A stretch of DNA of 64,000 nt from Treponema sp. Marseille-Q4130 (GTDB lineage Bacteria; Spirochaetota; Spirochaetia; Treponematales; Treponemataceae), in the NCBI RefSeq assembly GCF_014334325.1, contig NZ_JACSET010000009.1:34444-98443 (forward strand), read 5' to 3'. The notes below the pieces were generated by a model that saw only the letters and a list, made by a program, of their open reading frames with translations, was not told the origin of the DNA and did not search any database. Numbering within the stretch: the first letter of the stretch is position 1; each line of letters opens with the position of its first letter. Below, one piece after another: positions 58,385 through 64,000 of this stretch. The translations under genes were made by a program, and so were the position numbers.

Positions 58385-59275
58385 TTACGTAATAAGTCCC
58401 ATTTCTTTCAAAAGCACACGAAGCGCTTCCCGTTGCTCACCGCTCAAAGGCCGTATCGGCGGCAGGCACTTCCCCGCATTGTACCCCTCAAGCTCCAAGC
58501 CTTCTTTAATAACTTCGGGGAAGGTTCCCATATTACATGCAATGCGAAGGGGATTAAGCGCAAACTGCGCATCAAGAGAGCCCTTAAAATCGCGCGCTTT
58601 GAATTTATCGTAGATATCAGCGACGAGACGCGGCGCCACATTTGCGCAGGATGCGATGGAACCAGCCGCACCGGAACACAATCCCGCATAGATAAGCGTA
58701 TCGCGTCCGATTAAAACGCTGAACTTGTCATTGCCTTTTGTAAGCCGCAAGTATTCAGCCGAATTCGTAAAATCTCCGGTACTGTCTTTGATGCCGATGA
58801 TATTATCGATTTCGGCGAGACGGGATACGGTATGGGGTTCTATCGTTACGTTCGTTTTCGGTTTATTGTTGTACATGATCACCGGAAGCTTTGTATTTTC
58901 CGCAATCGTTTTGTAGTATTCGTATAATTCATCCTGCGTTTGAGAAACAAACATCGGGGTAAGGACGGAGACGGCATCGAAACCGACATCTTCGGCGATA
59001 TGTACGCGCTCTATCACTCCTCTCGTCGTAATGTGGCTTGCACCCGCGTAGATCGGAACGCGGCCGCGCACTTCATCTTTTGTCGCTTCAAATATGACTC
59101 GTATCTCATCCGTATCGAACGCATAGAATTCGCCGGTCGTGCCGAGAGGGAAAATACCGTGCACGCCGCATTCAATCAAATGATTGACAATCTTCCTAAA
59201 AGCTTTTTCATTGAACTTTCCGTCATCGGTAAACGGCGTTACGACGGGAGGAATAATTCCATAGGGTTTAAACAT
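58385..59275 (-). CDS. DapA-family aldolase/dehydratase for a keto-deoxy sugar acid
   Basis: A 296-residue TIM-barrel lyase of the dihydrodipicolinate synthase superfamily. The Schiff-base lysine is in NIIGIKDSTGD, the tyrosine in VIMYNNKPKT, and the carboxylate loop is PLGTTGEFYAF. With a reductase of the GarR type in the same operon, the best guess is cleavage of 5-keto-4-deoxyglucarate to pyruvate and tartronate semialdehyde; decarboxylative dehydration to ketoglutarate semialdehyde is the alternative. It is distinct from the true dapA at 63103. No garL/garK homologue is visible. Confidence 0.75.
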   Translation of the reverse strand: MFKPYGIIPPVVTPFTDDGKFNEKAFRKIVNHLIECGVHGIFPLGTTGEFYAFDTDEIRVIFEATKDEVRGRVPIYAGASHITTRGVIERVHIAEDVGFDAVSVLTPMFVSQTQDELYEYYKTIAENTKLPVIMYNNKPKTNVTIEPHTVSRLAEIDNIIGIKDSTGDFTNSAEYLRLTKGNDKFSVLIGRDTLIYAGLCSGAAGSIASCANVAPRLVADIYDKFKARDFKGSLDAQFALNPLRIACNMGTFPEVIKEGLELEGYNAGKCLPPIRPLSGEQREALRVLLKEMGLIT

Positions 59276-59296
59276 TTCAAAGCTCCTCGTTGTATG

Positions 59297-60631
59297 TTAC
59301 CTGACCAGACACGGCTTTTTCGGATCGAATTTCCAGTTCGGAATAAGATATTGCATACCGACGCTGTCGTCACGTCCGCCGAGTGATTGTTCAAGATATA
59401 GCTCATGCGCTTTTCGTATCCGCTCCATATCGGGTTCGACCCCCAATCCGGGCTTTGCAGACAATTCGATATATCCGTCTTTTATGGAAAGCGGTTCCTT
59501 TGTAAGACGTTCGGTACCTTCCTGCCAAATCCAGTGCGTATCGATTGCGTTCAGATTTCCCGGCACCGCGGCCGCCGTATGTGCAATCATCGCGAGCGAA
59601 ATATCGAAATGATTGTTCGAGTGCGAACCCCATGTCATGCCGAACTCGCTGCACAGCTGCCCGACCCGTACCGCTCCGCGCATCGTCCAAAAGTGACAGT
59701 CCGCAAGCGGTATATCTACCGACTGGAGCTCTATCGAATGGCAAAGCTCTCTCCAGTCCGTCGCAATCATATTCGTTGCGGTCGGCATGCCTGTTGCACG
59801 ACGGAATTCGGAAAGGATTTCTCGTCCCGAATAACCCTGTTCCGCACCGCACGGATCTTCGCAGTACGTCAAAATACCGTGCATATCTTTGCACAATTCT
59901 ATCGCTTCGGAAAGCGACCAAGCTCCGTTAGGGTCGAGCGTCATACGCGCATCGGGAAACGCTTTTTTCATCGATTTGATAATTTCTATTTCTTCGCGTC
60001 CGGAAAGAACACCGCCTTTCAACTTAAAATCTTTAAAACCGTATTTGTTTTGTGCAGCCTTCGCAAGGGCTATGAGCGCATCGGCGTCCATGGCTTTGTT
60101 ACGGCGGAGTCTGTACCATTCGCACGGAGAATCGTCTTCAAAAGTATACGGCAGATCCGTTTTTTTTGCGTCTCCGATAAAAAAGAGATAGCCGAGCGTC
60201 AAAACCTTTGTACGCTGTATGCCGTCGCCGAGCAAGTGTGCGGAAGGGACTTCGAGAAACTGCCCGAGCAAATCGAGAAGCGGCGCTTCGATCGCTGTAA
60301 CGACGTGAACGCCCGTACGCAAGTCGAAGGTTTGTAAACCGCGTACGTCTTCTCCTCCTTTACTTTTCAGATAATCCGAAACTTTTTTCAGCGTATTTTT
60401 ATAATCGCCGAGTGCGCTTCCTTCAACAAGCGATTTGCATTCTTCAAGCGCTGCGGTAATTTTTTTACCGCCCGGAACTTCTCCGCATCCGATCTTTCCC
60501 GTACTGTCGGTTAAAATAACGACATTACGTGTAAAATACGGAGCGTGAGCCCCGCTCAAATTCAGCAACATACTGTCTTTGCCGGCCACCGGATATACAT
60601 CCATCCGCTTTATTACAGGAATCGCACTCAT
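59297..60631 (-). CDS. Glucarate dehydratase-like enolase-superfamily enzyme (paralogue 2)
   Basis: A 444-residue paralogue of the 53924 enzyme with the same catalytic set: [57 protein letters not shown]. Both end with a CLVR/CMVR tail. It lies 21 bases upstream of the DapA-family gene. Family knowledge: conversion of glucarate, idarate or a related acid to the keto-deoxy acid. Which of the two paralogues takes which substrate is unknown. Confidence 0.82.
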   Translation of the reverse strand: MSAIPVIKRMDVYPVAGKDSMLLNLSGAHAPYFTRNVVILTDSTGKIGCGEVPGGKKITAALEECKSLVEGSALGDYKNTLKKVSDYLKSKGGEDVRGLQTFDLRTGVHVVTAIEAPLLDLLGQFLEVPSAHLLGDGIQRTKVLTLGYLFFIGDAKKTDLPYTFEDDSPCEWYRLRRNKAMDADALIALAKAAQNKYGFKDFKLKGGVLSGREEIEIIKSMKKAFPDARMTLDPNGAWSLSEAIELCKDMHGILTYCEDPCGAEQGYSGREILSEFRRATGMPTATNMIATDWRELCHSIELQSVDIPLADCHFWTMRGAVRVGQLCSEFGMTWGSHSNNHFDISLAMIAHTAAAVPGNLNAIDTHWIWQEGTERLTKEPLSIKDGYIELSAKPGLGVEPDMERIRKAHELYLEQSLGGRDDSVGMQYLIPNWKFDPKKPCLVR

Positions 60632-60640
60632 CCGACTATC

Positions 60641-61525
60641 CTACCTTCCAATCTTTACGTTCGTCATCTTTTCATAGTATTTTACAAGCGCACTGTGATC
60701 GTCTTTTTCAAAGCCGTCGACTTTCAGCGCCTGCATCATTTCCATAACTTCGGCGGTAAGCGGAACGGGAGAAGTCACCGCGTGCGCCGCGTTGAGCGCG
60801 TTCGTCAAATCTTTGATATGGAGTTCGATTCTGAAACCGGGCTTGTAATCGTGCGCGAGCATCATCGGCGCTTTTGCGTTCATAACGGTAGAACCCGCAA
60901 GACCGCCCTTTATCGCTTGGAACACGAGTTCGGGGTCGACGCCGGCTTTGCGCGAAAACATCAGCGCTTCCGCGAGAGAGGCGATATTGCAGGCGACGAC
61001 GATTTGATTTGCGAGCTTTGCGACGTTTCCCGCACCGAGCTCTCCGACGTATACGACCGAACCCGCCATCGCTTTGAGCACGTCGAAATAGGTATCGAAC
61101 AGCTCTTTTTTTCCGCCGACCATAACCGACAGCGTGCCGTCTATCGCCTTCGGTTCGCCTCCCGAAACGGGAGCGTCGAGCATATCGACACCGAGCTTTG
61201 CAAGGTCGGCTCCGATTTTGCGGCTTTCAACGGGATCGATAGAACTCATATCGATGAGGATCGAGCCTTTTTTCACCGTTTCCGCGATGCCGCCCTTGTC
61301 GAAAACGGCCGCGCGCACGTGCGGAGAATTCGGTACCATCGTGATAATGACGCTGCATTCTTTCGCAACGGCAGCTCCGTTTTCCGCAGCCTTTGCCCCG
61401 CAGCCTACAAGTTCGGCGACTGCGTCTTTATTGAAATCGCATACGACGAGTTCATGTCCCGCTTTGATAAGGTTTTTGCTCATCGGTTTGCCCATAATAC
61501 CGAGTCCGATAAATCCTATTTTCAT
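60641..61525 (-). CDS. garR: Tartronate semialdehyde reductase-like beta-hydroxyacid dehydrogenase
   Basis: A 294-residue 3-hydroxyisobutyrate-dehydrogenase-family enzyme. NAD(P) binding is in MKIGFIGLGIMGKPMSKNL, the substrate loop in DAPVSGGEPKAIDG, and the catalytic lysine in GNVAKLANQIVVA. GarR turns tartronate semialdehyde into glycerate. The ATG at 61525, after GGGGG, matches the family start; the longer frame is leader. It is the first gene of the eight-gene sugar-acid operon. Confidence 0.82.
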   Translation of the reverse strand: MKIGFIGLGIMGKPMSKNLIKAGHELVVCDFNKDAVAELVGCGAKAAENGAAVAKECSVIITMVPNSPHVRAAVFDKGGIAETVKKGSILIDMSSIDPVESRKIGADLAKLGVDMLDAPVSGGEPKAIDGTLSVMVGGKKELFDTYFDVLKAMAGSVVYVGELGAGNVAKLANQIVVACNIASLAEALMFSRKAGVDPELVFQAIKGGLAGSTVMNAKAPMMLAHDYKPGFRIELHIKDLTNALNAAHAVTSPVPLTAEVMEMMQALKVDGFEKDDHSALVKYYEKMTNVKIGR

Positions 61526-61599
61526 AATATACCCCCGAAATATAAAATACCTTTTCTTACAATCCCATAGCACAGATCTTTTTATATCGACCTTCTAAA

Positions 61600-61628
61600 A
61601 TCATAAGGCATACCAGTATTTTTGTCAA
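61600..61628 (-). promoter_or_regulatory. Promoter of the sugar-acid operon
   Basis: On the minus strand: TTGACA (61623-61628), a 17-base spacer and TATGAT (61600-61605), giving a leader of about 70 bases before garR. The A+T-rich stretch 61629-61740 upstream may hold regulator sites; I see no clear palindrome. The rest of the gap to 61913 is gene-free. Confidence 0.6.
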
Positions 61629-61913
61629 GTAAATTTATATTTTTCAATGTATTTATATATATTTTTATAAATCAAATTGATTTTTACAGATAATATTGAT
61701 ATAAAATAAAAAAATTAGATTAAATTCAGGATTTAATACGGAACTGCCGGGTACTACAATTGAGAAAATAAAAATTACCGCGCGTTTTTTAAAACACACG
61801 GTAAAACGATGAGATAAAAATCAACAGTATCAATATCACAGAACCCGCACGAAAAGAGAAAATTTCGGCGTGTCTCGCATCTTTTTGCAGTACGCGCGAT
61901 CAAAAAGCGCCCC

Positions 61914-63014
61914 CTACAGCGCGTCGAAAAAGCCCTTCGCTTTCAAGAGTTCCGCGTTCAAAATACCGCCGAGCGCGGCACCGCGTTTCGTATTGTGGCT
62001 CAGCGAAACGAATTTTACGTCGAACACGTTGCACGGTCGGAGCCGTCCGATAACACAGGCCATGCCGCCTTCGGTTTCGCGGTCACGTCTCGGCTGCGGG
62101 CGGTTTTCTTCGGAACGAAGCACGATCGGATGAACGGGGGCGGACGGCAGCTGTAATTCCTGCGGAACCGAGCGATAGTTCTTCCACACGCGCGCGATCT
62201 CTTCGAGCGAAGGTTTTTTCTCCTGCGGTAAATCGAAGTCGAGGTTTACGCAGGCGGTGTGTCCGTCGACGACGGGAACGCGTGTACACGTCGACGATAC
62301 GGCAGGACCCGCCGCATTGACGATTTCGCCGTCTTTGACCGAACCGAGTATCTTCAAACATTCGCGCTCGGTCTTTTCTTCTTCGCCTCCGATAAACGGC
62401 ACGATATTGTCGATCATATCGAAGGACGGCACGCCGGGGTACCCCGCCCCGCTGGTCGCCTGCAGCGTCGTCACGATCATGCGCTTGATCGGATAGCCCG
62501 CCTCTATGAGCGCGTGGATCGGCATCATATAAGTTTGCAACGAGCAGTTCGGCTTTACGACGATAAAGCCCTTGTCCCAGCCGTAATGCCGTTTTTGAAA
62601 AGCGATCACGTCAAGGTGCGCCCAGTTGATTTCCGGCACGAGCATGGGTACGTCGCTCGTCCAGCGGTTTGCACTCGCGTTTGAAACTACGGGAATGCCC
62701 TCCGCCGCATAGCGCGCTTCGAGCGCTTTGATTTCGTCTTTGCTCATTTCAAGCGCGCTGAATACGAACGCGCATTTGCCGAGCGCACGCGGCGCATCGT
62801 TTGCATCCTCGACGGTAAGCTTTGCAACGCCCGAAGGGATATCAGCCCCGATGAGCCAGCGGTTTACGACCGCTTCTTCGTACGATTTACCCGCAGAGCG
62901 CGGACTTGCCGCGACGTAGCTCACTTCAAACCACGGATGATTTTCAAGCAGCGCGATATAGCGCTGACCGACCATGCCCGTTGCACCGAGCACGCCTACC
63001 GGTATCTTTTCCAT
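61914..63014 (-). CDS. asd: Aspartate-semialdehyde dehydrogenase, archaeal/eukaryotic type
   Basis: A 366-residue enzyme. VGVLGATGMVGQRYIALLEN is the NADP-binding start, the catalytic cysteine is in VKPNCSLQTYM, and RVPVVDGHTACVNL carries the substrate region. It makes aspartate semialdehyde for lysine, threonine and methionine. The length and N-terminus mark the archaeal-type branch also found in spirochaetes. AAGGA precedes the ATG. It follows dapA by about 90 bases on the same strand. Confidence 0.9.
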   Translation of the reverse strand: MEKIPVGVLGATGMVGQRYIALLENHPWFEVSYVAASPRSAGKSYEEAVVNRWLIGADIPSGVAKLTVEDANDAPRALGKCAFVFSALEMSKDEIKALEARYAAEGIPVVSNASANRWTSDVPMLVPEINWAHLDVIAFQKRHYGWDKGFIVVKPNCSLQTYMMPIHALIEAGYPIKRMIVTTLQATSGAGYPGVPSFDMIDNIVPFIGGEEEKTERECLKILGSVKDGEIVNAAGPAVSSTCTRVPVVDGHTACVNLDFDLPQEKKPSLEEIARVWKNYRSVPQELQLPSAPVHPIVLRSEENRPQPRRDRETEGGMACVIGRLRPCNVFDVKFVSLSHNTKRGAALGGILNAELLKAKGFFDAL

Positions 63015-63102
63015 AACAATTTCCTTAATAATTTTATTCGTCAAATGTAAGTTCGGCGGAGCGCAACGCACGCCTTACAATCCGCACGATGCAATCCGCG
63101 CC

Positions 63103-64000
63103 TTATAATCCGCACACCGAAAGCGCTTCTTCGATGATTTTCTTTGCCTCGTCGTGCACTTCGACGAGCGGCAAACGCACGCTCCCCGAAGGCAAACCTT
63201 TGACACGCATCGCATATTTTATCGACGTGGGATTCCCGTCGACAAAGGCCGCTTTGAAAAACGGCAGCAAGCGGTAATGGATTTTCCGAGCCGCCTCATA
63301 ATCGCCCGAAAGAGCAGCCTTCACCATTTCCGTAACCGGAGCAGGCGCCGCATTCGAAACGACTGATACGACGCCGTCGCCGCCGCATGCGATGAGCGGA
63401 AGCGTCATCGCGTCATCCCCGCTCAGTACGGCAAAGTCGGGATGCTTCGATTTAATCGTGTCGATAACGTCCGTCATCTGAGAAATGCTGCCGCTCGCTT
63501 CTTTTACGCCCGCGATATTCGGCAAATCCGCGATGCGCGAAAGCGTCGGCGTATCGATATTTTTTCCGGTACGACCGGCGATATTGTACACGAGGATAGG
63601 AATGCCTACGCGAGAAACCGCTTCAAAGTGGCGGAAGATACCTTCGGACGAAGGCTTATTGTAATACGGAGTTACGACGAGAGCGGCATCGGCACCCGCC
63701 TTTTTTGCGCGCTCCGTATAGCGGACGGCATCGCGCGTATTGTTGCTGCCCGCGCCGAGGACGACGGGTACTTTGACACCCCTCTCTTTTTCGAACGCAC
63801 GCACTTCTTCCATTACGACATCGATGATACGCTGCTCTTCGTCTTCATCGAGCGTCGGCGTTTCGCCCGTCGTACCGAGCGGCACGAGTCCGTCGATGCC
63901 CTCTTCCATTTGAAAACGGAGCAGCTTTCGATATCCGTCATAATCGATCGAACCGTCTTCCTTCATCGGCGTAATCATCGCCGTAAATGCACCGCGTAAC
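63103..64000 (-). CDS. dapA: 4-hydroxy-tetrahydrodipicolinate synthase (5' end off window)
   Basis: The C-terminal 298 residues of a DapA. Codons for LRGAFTA precede MITPMKEDGSIDYDGY and run off the right edge, so the true start is outside. Visible marks: LVPLGTTGETPTL (carboxylate loop), ILVYNIAGRTGKN (tyrosine and arginine of the active site) and NIAGVKEASGS (Schiff-base lysine). It condenses pyruvate with aspartate semialdehyde, the first lysine step, and pairs with asd downstream. Confidence 0.93.
   Translation of the reverse strand, partial: LRGAFTAMITPMKEDGSIDYDGYRKLLRFQMEEGIDGLVPLGTTGETPTLDEDEEQRIIDVVMEEVRAFEKERGVKVPVVLGAGSNNTRDAVRYTERAKKAGADAALVVTPYYNKPSSEGIFRHFEAVSRVGIPILVYNIAGRTGKNIDTPTLSRIADLPNIAGVKEASGSISQMTDVIDTIKSKHPDFAVLSGDDAMTLPLIACGGDGVVSVVSNAAPAPVTEMVKAALSGDYEAARKIHYRLLPFFKAAFVDGNPTSIKYAMRVKGLPSGSVRLPLVEVHDEAKKIIEEALSVCGL

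Noticed and set aside
1-64000. tRNA, rRNA, CRISPR array, prophage or intact insertion sequence
   Set aside because: I saw no cloverleaf-like sequence, rRNA segment, regularly spaced repeat array, phage gene or transposase frame in the window.

Overview
The window looks like the chromosome of a treponeme-type spirochaete (Spirochaetota, probably Treponema). I infer this from the PSP1/YaaR/bactofilin/M23 gene run, a tandem-cNMP-domain Crp-like protein, a short ParC-like topoisomerase and the overall base composition. It is not a plasmid or a phage: most genes are housekeeping or metabolic. They are interrupted by one clearly A+T-richer accessory island (about 11.0-16.3 kb) and one A+T-rich exported-protein gene (28.7-29.6 kb).

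Layout: 1-486, start of a PAS-domain protein leaving the window. 573-4444, methyltransferase, then PSP1 protein, YaaR, bactofilin and a membrane-anchored M23 peptidase. 4618-5201, Phd/RelE-type toxin-antitoxin pair. 5430-7556, MerR regulator and, behind a textbook 19-bp-spacer MerR promoter, an NAD(P)-dependent dehydrogenase. 7854-10603, PflX-like radical SAM protein, EIIA-Ntr-like PTS protein and small unknowns. 10.6-16.3 kb, structured repeats followed by small minus-strand genes of unknown function, with cassette-like features, a broken lipoprotein gene and an orphan mazE. 16420-20720, queD, hisH-hisF-thioesterase, a methyltransferase and an exported glycosidase-like protein.

20881-28380 is the most distinctive system. 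A NifH-like reductase and two NifD/NifK-like subunits lie next to a complete FecBCD/BtuFCD-type importer with two substrate-binding proteins. No nitrogenase assembly genes (nifE/N/B) and no Bch/Cfb partners are present, so I read it as a nitrogenase-like enzyme of unknown substrate coupled to uptake of a metal chelate or tetrapyrrole-like compound.

28.4-52.9 kb is mostly housekeeping: aminopeptidase, acyl-CoA synthetase, PHP phosphatase, Crp-like regulator, MetY, an outer-membrane barrel, an FMN oxidoreductase, FtsK, MetK, Nth, MscS, a phosphohexomutase, pyridoxal kinase, a phosphatase, YigZ and a ParC-like subunit. 53080-61525 is one minus-strand sugar-acid operon: a GarR-like reductase, two glucarate-dehydratase paralogues, a DapA-family lyase, a TctABC transporter and an IclR regulator. 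It should import glucarate/galactarate-type acids and convert them towards pyruvate and glycerate. The right edge holds asd and a truncated dapA for lysine biosynthesis.

Two themes run across the window. First, about ten genes have a sigma70-like -10 box ending only 5-8 bases before the start codon and no ribosome-binding site, which predicts leaderless mRNAs. Second, a multi-hairpin intergenic repeat occurs four times and shows compensatory base changes, so its secondary structure appears to be under selection.
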